8,966 bases of DNA. It comes from Candidatus Latescibacterota bacterium. GTDB taxonomy: Bacteria; Latescibacterota; UBA2968; GCA-2709665. A program made the translations under genes and the position numbers. The notes below the pieces were generated by a model. The model saw nothing but the letters and a program-made list of their open reading frames with translations, did not search any database and was not told the origin of the DNA. Positions 1-6,303 of the stretch are shown piece by piece (positions within the stretch are counted from its first letter, which is position 1; the number at the start of each line of letters is the position of its first letter). The stretch spans positions 1 to 8,966 of the forward strand of contig JASLMQ010000523.1 of assembly GCA_030746455.1 (NCBI GenBank), in the 5' to 3' direction.

Positions 1-285
1 GGCGGAATCGGCATCGAAGAACGGGTTCCAGACGCAGGTCTCAACGCCTTCGGGGATTCGACCCTCGAGAACGGCTGCATTCCAATCCTCGGGGTCTACT
101 GCCCTCCACTCGTCCACGTTTGCGCCAGGATAGATCGTTGCCGGCTGCCAGTCCGTACCGCCATCGACGGAGTACTCGGCGACGGCCCCGTCGCCGTGGC
201 CCAGGGACACAGCAATCAGCCTGTCCCGGCGATCTGGGGGGCGTCCCAATGAGGGGGCTGGGGTGGATGCATTCGTGTCAGACAT
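1..285 (-). CDS. Hypothetical protein, N-terminal 95 residues only (C-terminus beyond left edge)
   Basis: The frame is open from an ATG at 285 to base 1, so only the first 95 residues are visible. The ATG lies inside the last codons of the sialidase-like gene and the two overlap by 8 bases. No good ribosome-binding site is seen, so translation is probably coupled to the upstream gene. The first ~20 residues are polar and Pro-rich, with no signal peptide. A segment with the Asp-box spacing S-x-D-x-G-x-x-W (SVDGGTDW, about residues 39-46) is followed by QPAT and, further on, VWNPFFD. That arrangement recalls Ig-like or fibronectin-like beta-sandwich modules in which a 'S-DGG--W-PAT' strand precedes a 'W-N---D' strand; it could also be the first blade of a second BNR propeller. 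I cannot name the family. The overlap suggests a role tied to the sialidase-like protein. Confidence 0.7.
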   Translation of the reverse strand, partial: MSDTNASTPAPSLGRPPDRRDRLIAVSLGHGDGAVAEYSVDGGTDWQPATIYPGANVDEWRAVDPEDWNAAVLEGRIPEGVETCVWNPFFDADSA

Positions 286-1924
286 GAGGGGTTTCCGTCC
301 TTTCGATTTCGACTTCGACGCCTCGGACAAGAATACCGGCTTCCTCGCAATCTTCAACGGCGGACCGTAATCGGAGATAGGAAAGCGGATCCCCTTCCCT
401 TCGCATGGCGAGTTCCACAAGCTTGCAGCCATCCAGGACGACGTCGCAGCTGCGAGCCTCCTGGTCCCAGACCATCTCGATGTCGTGCCAGCGGTCGGCA
501 TCGAGCGAAGCTCCAGCGGACATCTCGCCGTCTCGGCCCAGTGACAACCGGAACGGTGCGTCCAGGGCGTCCTCCGGGTCGAAAGGCACGGAGAAGTGGT
601 CGGTGAGCATCACCAGTGCGCCCCGGGAGCCCTCCCGGCGCATCAGACTCAAGCGAAGCCTGCCGCGCGCACTGGAGGGGAAGTTCCACACCGCGGCGGC
701 AGGCCACTCGGAATCGACCTTCGCAACGGAGAGGACCCGTTGGCCGGGATCGTCCGGGTCCGGCACGGTCTCGACGCCCCGGCAGCCGAAGATGGACCAC
801 TCGTCCAGTGCATTGGAGAGGCCCGCCTCCTGGCTGGTCTCGTAGAGCCAGTCGGGATCGATACGCACGATGACGACGCGTCCCTTTCCTTGGCCCGTGG
901 TGACGACTACGGCACCGTCGTCCAGCACCACCGGATAGGGATAGGCGGTGCCGTGGTCTCCCTGGGGAGGCGGTGGCTCGTGACGCATCGGGTCACGGGC
1001 GACCTCTCGGTGGCCGATCCAGGTTCGGCCCTCGTCCTCGGAGATAGCGGCGTGGAGTACGTGACGCCCCCCGTGCGCGTAGGGGAAGCGACGGCACCTG
1101 TTCGAGAGCAGCACGATCCGACCATCGGGCAGCCGAACCAGTCCCGCCGGCGAGTCCGAAGAGATCAGCGTGGAGGGACGCGGATGCGACCAGATGGCGC
1201 CGTCGTCCGAGAAGGACTCGTAGAAGCGCCCAAGCTGGGTTCGGATGAGCATCCAGATGCGGCCGTCCTGGAGCTGGAGCACAACCGGCTCGACCCCGCC
1301 GTAGGTCCCGATCGAGGGTGTCTGCACCTTCAGCTCGGAAGGGGACAGCGTCCAGGTGTCGCCGCGGTCATCGGAGGTGATGACCGTGGAGCTGGATGTA
1401 CCGGCGAACCAGAAGGCATCCAGGCCTTCGCCTCTGTCCTGCCAGACGCGGCCGGTCTGGAAGGCGAAGGGCAGGACGATCCGACCGGATCTCATCTGGA
1501 TCGCGGAGTTGATCGATCCGGTGTAGCCTTTCCAGATCCTGCGGGGAGTGGTCCAGCTTGTCCTCTGACCCTCGGACCGGCAATGCCAGATGTCGATGCG
1601 TCGATCGTGCATGGGCCTGCTCTTGGGCTTCCCATCGGACGGGCGATCACCGAATACGCCGGTGCCGCGGTCGTTCATCAGGAAGAGGTGGACCTCGCCG
1701 GCCGAGTCCACGAGTGGCATCGCCCCGTTCGTGGTGCCGGGTTCCATGGGCAGGTCGAGCAGGGCCTCGGGATCGCCCCAGGTCGTGCCGCCGTCGCTTG
1801 ATGCCAGGGTGACGACCTGCTGCGTCTCCCCCTTCGTACGTACGTGGATGCCCCAGAGAACCCCCCCGGGCAGGCAGACGATCCGGGGCCTCTCGTCGAA
1901 CTGGGCAAGACAGATGGGCTTCAC
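278..1924 (-). CDS. Sialidase-family (BNR/Asp-box) protein with C-terminal concanavalin-like domain
   Basis: Predicted 548-residue protein from a GTG at 1924. It has the BNR repeats of the GH33-type sialidase fold, a six-bladed propeller. Asp boxes (S-x-D-x-G-x-x-W) lie near residues 42-49, 184-191 and 295-302, with a degenerate copy (Phe for Ser) at 238-245. A segment IRTQLGRFYES at 227-237 matches the conserved Arg region of bacterial sialidase-like proteins, and RPRIV at 12-16 lies where sialidases carry the first catalytic Arg. From about residue 372 a beta-rich domain containing RWHDIEMVWD (478-487) looks like a LamG/concanavalin-type jelly roll. Start choice: the frame stays open to an ATG at 2014, but that extension would translate a nonamer microrepeat and a G9 tract. 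The GTG at 1924 has GAGG seven bases upstream and gives a natural N-terminus. No signal peptide is evident. The stop overlaps the next gene by 8 bases. Substrate is unknown; true sialic acid cleavage is not shown. Confidence 0.85.
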   Translation of the reverse strand: MKPICLAQFDERPRIVCLPGGVLWGIHVRTKGETQQVVTLASSDGGTTWGDPEALLDLPMEPGTTNGAMPLVDSAGEVHLFLMNDRGTGVFGDRPSDGKPKSRPMHDRRIDIWHCRSEGQRTSWTTPRRIWKGYTGSINSAIQMRSGRIVLPFAFQTGRVWQDRGEGLDAFWFAGTSSSTVITSDDRGDTWTLSPSELKVQTPSIGTYGGVEPVVLQLQDGRIWMLIRTQLGRFYESFSDDGAIWSHPRPSTLISSDSPAGLVRLPDGRIVLLSNRCRRFPYAHGGRHVLHAAISEDEGRTWIGHREVARDPMRHEPPPPQGDHGTAYPYPVVLDDGAVVVTTGQGKGRVVIVRIDPDWLYETSQEAGLSNALDEWSIFGCRGVETVPDPDDPGQRVLSVAKVDSEWPAAAVWNFPSSARGRLRLSLMRREGSRGALVMLTDHFSVPFDPEDALDAPFRLSLGRDGEMSAGASLDADRWHDIEMVWDQEARSCDVVLDGCKLVELAMRREGDPLSYLRLRSAVEDCEEAGILVRGVEVEIERTETPHV

Positions 1925-1954
1925 GTCACACCTCACAATCCAGACGCGTTCTCT

Positions 1955-1981
1955 CGCAAAGCACGCCAAGAACGCAGAGTT
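1955..1981. repeat. Nonamer microrepeat, three degenerate units
   Basis: Three adjacent 9-base units with pattern CGCnnAGnn are seen: CGCAAAGCA at 1955, CGCCAAGAA at 1964 and CGCAGAGTT at 1973. The element sits just upstream of the preferred GTG start of the sialidase-like gene. From memory, similar 'cgcaaag/cgcaag' phrases are common in spacers of environmental bacterial genomes, but I cannot check this here. Function is unknown. Confidence 0.6.
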
Positions 1982-2048
1982 CAGAAACCGTTGGGGGGGG
2001 GACAGGAACGGCAATTCGATTGTCGACGCTCAGGCGAACACTAAGGTA

Positions 2049-2062
2049 CGGTTTGCGAACCG
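2049..2062. promoter_or_regulatory. Possible operator: short imperfect palindrome
   Basis: Arms CGGTT and AACCG flank the four bases TGCG in the divergent spacer. It lies 125 bases from the preferred sialidase start and 157 from the oxidoreductase start. The arms are only five bases long, so a chance match is quite possible. No cognate regulator gene is visible. Confidence 0.2.
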
Positions 2063-2218
2063 GCAAATCCAGACCCTTCTCACCACATCCTGGATAGTCC
2101 GCACCAGGCCTTGGAGAAGCCGGTCAAAAGACGTATCTTGAGACGCGTTCAGGGTATGAGGCCAGCCAGCGTGGACGCGGCGAACGGCCAGCGCACCACC
2201 TGCGGGAGGACCCAAGAC

Positions 2219-3196
2219 ATGCAGACCATACGTTGGGGCATCATCGGGTGCGGCAACGTCACGGAGGTGAAGAGCGGGCCCGGCTTCCAGGAGGCCGAAG
2301 GCTCGGAGCTCGTGGCCGTGATGCGCCGCGATGCCGAGCTGGCGGCCGACTACGCTCGTCGCCACGGTGTGCCGCGTTCCTATGGTAACGCGGACGACCT
2401 GATCGAAGACCCGGATGTGGACGCGATCTACGTTGCCACGCCGCCGTCTTCACATTGCGAGCTGTCGCTGAAGGTCGCCGATGCCGGGAAACCGTGCTTT
2501 GTAGAGAAGCCGATGGCGATGAACTATGCCGAGTGCCAATGGATGGTCGAGGCCTTCAAGCGGCGAGGCATGCCCCTCTACGTCGCCTACTACCGGCGCG
2601 CCTTCCCCATGTTCCTGAAGGTCCGGGAATTGTTGAAGGAGGGGGCGATCGGGACCCTGAGCTCGGTCCATATCGTTCAGTACGGTACGCTGGACACGGG
2701 CGATAAGGCATCGGGCTGGCGCTACGATCCCGAGGTAGGCGGCGGCGGCCTGTTCATGGACGTTGGCTCGCACGGGCTCGACATCCTCGACTTCCTGATC
2801 AGCCCAATCACGGCCGTGGGGGGATTCTCCCTGAACACGGGCGGGGCCTACGCGGTCGAGGATGTGACGGCCGCTGCGTTCGAGTTCGAGTCTGGATGCG
2901 TGGGGACGGGGATCTGGAACTTCAACGCGGACCATTCCAAGGACCTGATCACGCTCACGGGATCGGGGGGAGAGATCCGCTGCCCGGTCTTCTCGGATGG
3001 CGCGATCTTGATCAAGAAGCCGGATGGAGAGGAGTCGATCGACATCCGCAAGCCCGAGCACGTGCACCAGCCGATGATTCAGACGATCGTGGATGAGCTG
3101 CTCGGGAAAGGCCTGTGCGAATCCACCGGAGAGAGCGGGGCACGGACGGGCCGGGTGATGGAGGAATGCCTGAAGGCGTACTATGGGAGAGACTGA
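2219..3196 (+). CDS. Gfo/Idh/MocA family oxidoreductase
   Basis: Predicted 325-residue NAD(P)-dependent dehydrogenase, normal length for the family and with no signal peptide. The N-terminal Rossmann fold opens with IRWGIIGCGNV (residues 4-14), holding the Gly-rich nucleotide loop. YVATPPSSH (71-79) is the typical end of the fourth strand, and EKP at 96-98 supplies the catalytic Lys97. The C-terminal alpha/beta domain carries GGGGLFMDVGSHGLDIL (174-190), whose His185 and Asp188 match the family's substrate-site His and Asp. Known members oxidise sugars, inositols or glycosides, often at C3. The ATG at 2219 is chosen because GGAGGA lies 8 bases upstream and the Rossmann strand starts immediately; an upstream in-frame ATG at 2111 would add 36 residues without homology-like features. 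It is first of four plus-strand genes and divergent from the sialidase-like gene. The exact substrate cannot be read from the sequence. Confidence 0.93.
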   Translation: MQTIRWGIIGCGNVTEVKSGPGFQEAEGSELVAVMRRDAELAADYARRHGVPRSYGNADDLIEDPDVDAIYVATPPSSHCELSLKVADAGKPCFVEKPMAMNYAECQWMVEAFKRRGMPLYVAYYRRAFPMFLKVRELLKEGAIGTLSSVHIVQYGTLDTGDKASGWRYDPEVGGGGLFMDVGSHGLDILDFLISPITAVGGFSLNTGGAYAVEDVTAAAFEFESGCVGTGIWNFNADHSKDLITLTGSGGEIRCPVFSDGAILIKKPDGEESIDIRKPEHVHQPMIQTIVDELLGKGLCESTGESGARTGRVMEECLKAYYGRD

Positions 3197-3198
3197 GC

Positions 3199-3220
3199 GG
3201 GAAGGACGGGGGAAGGCAGG
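3199..3220. repeat. Tandem 11-base imperfect direct repeat
   Basis: GGGAAGGACGG at 3199-3209 is followed directly by GGGAAGGCAGG at 3210-3220, matching at 9 of 11 positions. It starts three bases after the stop of the oxidoreductase gene. No function is apparent; it may simply reflect purine-rich spacer sequence. Confidence 0.4.
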
Positions 3221-3262
3221 ACATCCGGCGCGAGACGTAGAATGGGGCTGAGAAGCATTGGA

Positions 3263-3283
3263 AATTGAGAATTGACAATTGTC
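3263..3283. repeat. Heptamer microrepeat, three AATTGNN units
   Basis: Three adjacent 7-base units AATTGAG, AATTGAC and AATTGTC occupy the spacer between the oxidoreductase and the uroporphyrinogen decarboxylase-family gene. The tract is strikingly AT-rich against its GC-rich surroundings. Its middle contains the palindrome ACAATTGT. Similar short phrases are, as I recall, scattered in spacers of many environmental genomes; function unknown. Confidence 0.6.
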
Positions 3284-3378
3284 TCCCGGACGTGGGCTGC
3301 AATCGACGGACGTGAGGAGGTTGGAGTGGGAAGCAGAGAAGGGATGCGAAGCCCCGGATGGAGTAAGGGAGACGAGGC

Positions 3379-4428
3379 TTGACACCGCGAGAGCGGGTGC
3401 TGACGGCGCTGCGATGCGGCGAACCAGACCGGGTGCCCAAACACATTCGACCGTCGCCCGCGCTGGCCGAGAATCTGCGAGAGGCCATCGGCACGGACGA
3501 TATCGACGGCCATTTCGGCCTGGAGATCCGTTTCGTCGCCCTCGACGGGCTCGGCGAGCCGCCCGATGTAGGCCCGTACCTTGGAGACATCCCTGAAGGT
3601 GCGGTGGTAGGTCCATGGGGCACGGTGTCGGCGCGTGGGAGCTTCTACCACTTCGCGCGACAGATCGCTCCGATGCGCGATTTCACGGATCGCTCAGAGC
3701 TCGACGACTATCCGTTCCCCGTATTCTCGCCGGATCTCGACGTGATGCGGTCTCGGGCCGCGAAGATTCAGTCCTCAGGGCTGACCGCGGTCTCCTCGTA
3801 TATCAACGGGCCGTACGAGCAGGCGTGCGGGCTTCGGGGTCAGGCCGAGTTCCTGGTCGATCTGGCCTCGAACGAACGCTTTGCCGCCGAGCTTCTCGAC
3901 CGGATCACAGGGCTCAAGTGCCAGATGGCCAGGGCCCAGGTCGAGGCCGGGGTGGACGTGGTGTGGATCGGGGACGACCTGGGGATGCAGGAACGGCTGG
4001 TCTTCAGCCCTGAGACCTGGCGGCGGTTCATCAAGCCCTGCCTCGAACGGATCACCTCGGCGATTCGCGATGCGAGCGATGATGTGCTGATCGCATACCA
4101 CTCGTGCGGCCACGTGGAGCCGGTCGTCGGCGAGCTGGCCGACGCGGGGGTGCAGGTTCTCGAGTCGGTGCAGCCCGAAGCGAACGACGTGGCACGCCTG
4201 AAGCAGGAACACGGGGACAGACTGGGTTTCTGGGGCACGGTGGGAGATCAGAGCGTACTCCCCTATGGCACCCCCGATGACGTGCGTGAGCAGGTTCGTT
4301 TCCGGATGGAGACGGTGGGGAAGGGTGGGGGCCTTATGATCGCTCCGGCACACGTGGTGGAGCCGGAGGTGCCTGTTGAGAACGTGTTGGCGTTCTTCGA
4401 GGCGGTGGAGGAGTACGGGGAGTACTAG
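3379..4428 (+). CDS. Uroporphyrinogen decarboxylase-family protein (URO-D/MtaA-like, not HemE)
   Basis: Predicted 349-residue TIM-barrel protein of the URO-D superfamily (Pfam PF01208), which includes HemE and corrinoid methyltransferases such as MtaA. The start is TTG at 3379, with AAGGGAG at 3365-3371 seven bases upstream. It gives the characteristic opening TPRERVLTAL-CGEPDRVP. WIGDDLGMQ (196-204) followed by FSPETWRRFIKP (209-220) is typical of the family. HSCGH at 241-245 supplies the His-x-Cys pair used for zinc in MtaA-type methyltransferases, but the late region reads IAPAHVVEP (321-329), with no third Cys. The Arg-rich substrate motif that follows PVW in true HemE is absent: residues 20-27 read PKHIRPSP. 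It is therefore neither a heme enzyme nor a standard MtaA. Its position between a sugar oxidoreductase and a nitrilase-type gene suggests catabolism, but the reaction is unknown. Confidence 0.88.
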   Translation: MTPRERVLTALRCGEPDRVPKHIRPSPALAENLREAIGTDDIDGHFGLEIRFVALDGLGEPPDVGPYLGDIPEGAVVGPWGTVSARGSFYHFARQIAPMRDFTDRSELDDYPFPVFSPDLDVMRSRAAKIQSSGLTAVSSYINGPYEQACGLRGQAEFLVDLASNERFAAELLDRITGLKCQMARAQVEAGVDVVWIGDDLGMQERLVFSPETWRRFIKPCLERITSAIRDASDDVLIAYHSCGHVEPVVGELADAGVQVLESVQPEANDVARLKQEHGDRLGFWGTVGDQSVLPYGTPDDVREQVRFRMETVGKGGGLMIAPAHVVEPEVPVENVLAFFEAVEEYGEY

Positions 4429-4615
4429 GCCCAGGAAGAAGTAATGAGCATACGGTGGTAGGGCCTGTGCTCGGAGCTGGGAAGGCAGAGGGCAGACGGC
4501 AGAAGGCAGACGGAAACCGGCGAGAGACGCGTTGTGGCTCGCACGTGATCGATTGCGTGACTGGTTTGCCATTAGCCCGTGAGATGCGTGCCAAGATGGA
4601 GGAAGGAGAGGGGAT
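4429..4615. other. Spacer between URO-D-family and nitrilase-type genes
   Basis: The 187 bases hold a five-unit heptamer microrepeat (4481-4515) and the AAGGAG ribosome-binding site at 4603-4608. A weak inverted pair, AGGCCC at 4427 and GGGCCT at 4461, is separated by 28 bases and is not a convincing terminator. No gene is seen. Confidence 0.5.
4481..4515. repeat. Heptamer microrepeat, five GAnGGCA units
   Basis: Five adjacent 7-base units follow the consensus GAnGGCA, starting at 4481, 4488, 4495, 4502 and 4509. The variable third base reads A, G, C, A, C, and the last unit ends AA instead of CA. The phase is exact through 35 bases. The tract lies in the middle of the spacer, outside any supported gene. 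It shares its period with the AATTGNN tract at 3263-3283 but not its sequence. Confidence 0.75.
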
Positions 4616-5545
4616 ATGCGGAAGGCGCGATTGTTGAGCGTGTCGTTTCCCGGCGGCGGCTATGGCAGCATAGAGGCCAACAGGGAGCAAATGGTGGCGC
4701 ACGTGGAGCGCGCGGGGGCCTATGGTCCGGATTTCGTCTGTTTCACGGAGGTTGCGCGCGAGCTGGGTGTGCTGAGAGACAGCGACGAACGGCAGGGGGA
4801 GCCCATCCCGGGCCCGGTGACGGAGGCGCTTGGGGAGGTGGCGAGAAAGCACGGCACGCACGTGGTGCTGGGCATGAAGGAGTCCGCCGGCGATCGATCT
4901 TACAATGCCGGCGTGTTGATCGGGCGCGATGGGGAGGTGCAGGGGGTCTACCACAAGTACCAGCCGACGGTCAGCGAAATGGCGGAGGGGACGATCCCAG
5001 GGACCGACGCACCCACATGGGAGACCGACTGCGGACGGGTAGGCATGTGCATCTGCTTCGATCTCAAGTTCCCCGAGGTAGCGATGACCCTCGCGAGGGC
5101 CGGAGCACGGATCGTCTTCTTCCCGAGCATGTTCAACGGGGGGATGCGGCACGGTGCCTGGGCGCGAGACTACGGGGTCTTCCTGGTGGTAAGTCAGTCG
5201 CAGGAGAGCGCGATCGTGGACATGTGCGGTCGCCGTCTGGCGTGGCAGGGATACAAGGAGCCCCTGGTGGGCAACAAGAAGCTTGTCCCATTCGCCTTTG
5301 CCGATGTGAATACGGACTGCAAGGCCTATCATCTGGATTACAACCAGGAGAAGATGGGTGAGATCGAGGCCAAATATGGACCTGGCGTGCGGTTCTTCAT
5401 CCTCCGGCCGGAGGCGACCTTTGTCATGGAGTCGCTGATGGATGACGTCCAAGTGGAGGACATCGAGACGGAGTTCGGGCTCGAAGACCTGTGGACTTAC
5501 TACGACCGATCGCGCGCGATGCGCGAGGAGAAGCTCAAGGAATAG
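4616..5545 (+). CDS. Carbon-nitrogen hydrolase (nitrilase superfamily)
   Basis: Predicted 309-residue amidase-type enzyme. The nitrilase-fold catalytic set is visible: Glu45 in VCFTE, Lys114 in VYHKYQPT, and Cys147 in MCICFDLKFPE (144-154). A further Glu, at 121 or 124, sits where the family's second Glu is expected. SYNAGVLIGRDGEV (95-108) and FFPSMFNGG (158-166) fit the alpha-beta-beta-alpha sandwich. Such enzymes cleave C-N bonds in amides, N-carbamoyl compounds or nitriles through a Cys thioester; the substrate here is unknown. The last ~60 residues form a charged, partly helical tail beyond the usual 260-280-residue core, perhaps for oligomer contacts. The start ATG has AAGGAG seven bases upstream. 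It lies between the URO-D-family and DUF1080 genes, so it may deacylate or decarbamoylate the compound handled by this locus. No signal peptide or membrane segment is seen. Confidence 0.9.
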   Translation: MRKARLLSVSFPGGGYGSIEANREQMVAHVERAGAYGPDFVCFTEVARELGVLRDSDERQGEPIPGPVTEALGEVARKHGTHVVLGMKESAGDRSYNAGVLIGRDGEVQGVYHKYQPTVSEMAEGTIPGTDAPTWETDCGRVGMCICFDLKFPEVAMTLARAGARIVFFPSMFNGGMRHGAWARDYGVFLVVSQSQESAIVDMCGRRLAWQGYKEPLVGNKKLVPFAFADVNTDCKAYHLDYNQEKMGEIEAKYGPGVRFFILRPEATFVMESLMDDVQVEDIETEFGLEDLWTYYDRSRAMREEKLKE

Positions 5546-5616
5546 ATCGAGCGTGCAAGTGACGCAATACGGATCAGAGACCGGACCGGAGAACACCCTT
5601 CAAGGAGAACGGCCAG

Positions 5617-6210
5617 ATGGCTAACGATGATTGGGAGTACCTGTTCGACGGGGAGACGCTGAACGGGTGGGGGATCACGGGGAACCCGGACGGATGGAGC
5701 GTTGCCGGGGACTGCATTCACTGCAAGGCGGAGAAGGGCGGCTACCTCTATACGGAGGATACATACAAGGACTTCGTGCTGTCCCTGGAGTTCCGATACG
5801 CACCGAGGGCCAACAGCGGCGTCTTCTTCAGGTGGACCGATCTCGAAGATCCTGTCCAGACCGGTATCGAGATCCAGATCATGGACACGTACGAGCGCGC
5901 GCCGGCGACCACTCACTGCTGTGGCGCGGTCTATGACGTCCAGGCCCCGACGAGGAACACGTGCAGACGGACTGGCGAATGGAATCAGATGGTGCTGACG
6001 GCCGACGGGAACACCATTCAGGAGGACCTGAACGATGAGCAGGTGGTGGACATGGATCTCAGCCGGTGGACCACCCCTGGTGTGAACCCAGACGGAACGG
6101 CCAACAAGTTCGAGCGGGCCTACTGCGAGATGACAGAGGAAGGCCACGTCGGGCTGCAGGACCACGGTGGGAAGATCTGGTTCAGGGAGTTGAAGATTAG
6201 GACAATCTGA
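5617..6210 (+). CDS. DUF1080 (3-keto-disaccharide hydrolase-type) protein
   Basis: Predicted 197-residue single-domain protein of the DUF1080 family (Pfam PF06439), a concanavalin-like jelly roll. Diagnostic segments run in order: LFDGETLNGW (9-18), YKDFVLSLEFR (50-60), NSGVFFR (66-72), GIEIQIMD (83-90), GEWN (120-123) and GHVGLQDHGGKIWFRELKI (176-194). Members have been linked to cleavage of 3-keto glycosides made by Gfo/Idh/MocA-type dehydrogenases, and such a dehydrogenase is the first gene of this cluster. Many relatives are secreted, but this one starts directly with the domain and has no signal peptide, so it should be cytoplasmic. The ATG at 5617 has AAGGAG nine bases upstream. The gap from the nitrilase-type gene is 71 bases, and hairpins begin 6 bases after the stop, so it is probably the last gene of the unit. 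Family assignment is strong; the activity is inferred. Confidence 0.92.
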   Translation: MANDDWEYLFDGETLNGWGITGNPDGWSVAGDCIHCKAEKGGYLYTEDTYKDFVLSLEFRYAPRANSGVFFRWTDLEDPVQTGIEIQIMDTYERAPATTHCCGAVYDVQAPTRNTCRRTGEWNQMVLTADGNTIQEDLNDEQVVDMDLSRWTTPGVNPDGTANKFERAYCEMTEEGHVGLQDHGGKIWFRELKIRTI

Positions 6211-6215
6211 CGACG

Positions 6216-6245
6216 GCTGACGGCGGAAGATCCACCGCCGTCAGC
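6216..6245 (+). terminator. Hairpin 1 after the DUF1080 gene, likely terminator
   Basis: Perfect 11-base arms, GCTGACGGCGG and its complement CCGCCGTCAGC, enclose an 8-base loop. The hairpin starts 6 bases after the stop codon. Only a poor T stretch (TTGAGAGTTT) follows, so it is not a textbook rho-independent terminator, but the position and GC-rich stem suggest transcription ends here. Confidence 0.65.
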
Positions 6246-6253
6246 TTGAGAGT

Positions 6254-6283
6254 TTGGCAGCCTGGCCCCGCCCAGGCTGCCAA
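6254..6283. terminator. Hairpin 2 in the convergent spacer
   Basis: Perfect 12-base arms (TTGGCAGCCTGG with its complement) enclose a 6-base loop. It lies 8 bases beyond hairpin 1. No T-run flanks it on either strand. It could act in both directions or stabilise the 3' ends of converging transcripts. Confidence 0.6.
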
Positions 6284-6303
6284 GAATCCAGGTCCAAGCA
6301 GCA

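Larger units (their letters stand above)
1925..2218. promoter_or_regulatory. Divergent intergenic region
   Basis: These 294 bases separate the divergent sialidase-like and oxidoreductase genes, so promoters for both should lie here. I found no pair of -35/-10 boxes with convincing spacing on either strand. The region holds a nonamer microrepeat, a nine-G tract at 1993-2001, an imperfect palindrome at 2049-2062 and, at 2205-2210, the GGAGGA ribosome-binding site of the oxidoreductase. Frames are open across it on both strands, but they show no recognisable protein and no support as genes. Confidence 0.45.

Noticed and set aside
596..1801. Long plus-strand open frame (about 400 codons) opposite the sialidase-like gene
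   Set aside because: The translation is Gly/Arg/Asp-rich with no recognisable motif. It lies wholly antisense to a gene with clear Asp boxes, as expected of a shadow frame in GC-rich DNA.
1925..2014. N-terminal extension of the sialidase-like gene to the ATG at 2014
   Set aside because: It would translate the nonamer repeat and part of the nine-G tract. The GTG at 1924 has a better-placed GAGG.
2111..2218. N-terminal extension of the oxidoreductase to an upstream ATG
   Set aside because: The extra 36 residues precede a complete Rossmann opening and a strong ribosome-binding site at 2205-2210, so the ATG at 2219 is preferred.
2450..3616. Long minus-strand open frame spanning the oxidoreductase and the next spacer
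   Set aside because: It reads through two plus-strand genes and the AATTGNN repeat, is Arg/Pro-rich, and shows no domain.
4427..4466. Terminator after the URO-D-family gene
   Set aside because: Arms of six bases with a 28-base loop and no T-run are too weak.
3263..4515. CRISPR array
   Set aside because: The repeats are contiguous 7-base units without unique spacers, and no cas gene is present.
4334..5596. Long minus-strand open frame (about 420 codons) opposite the nitrilase-type gene
   Set aside because: The opposite strand carries the full Glu-Lys-Cys set. The antisense translation is His/Arg/Pro-rich and crosses the heptamer repeat.
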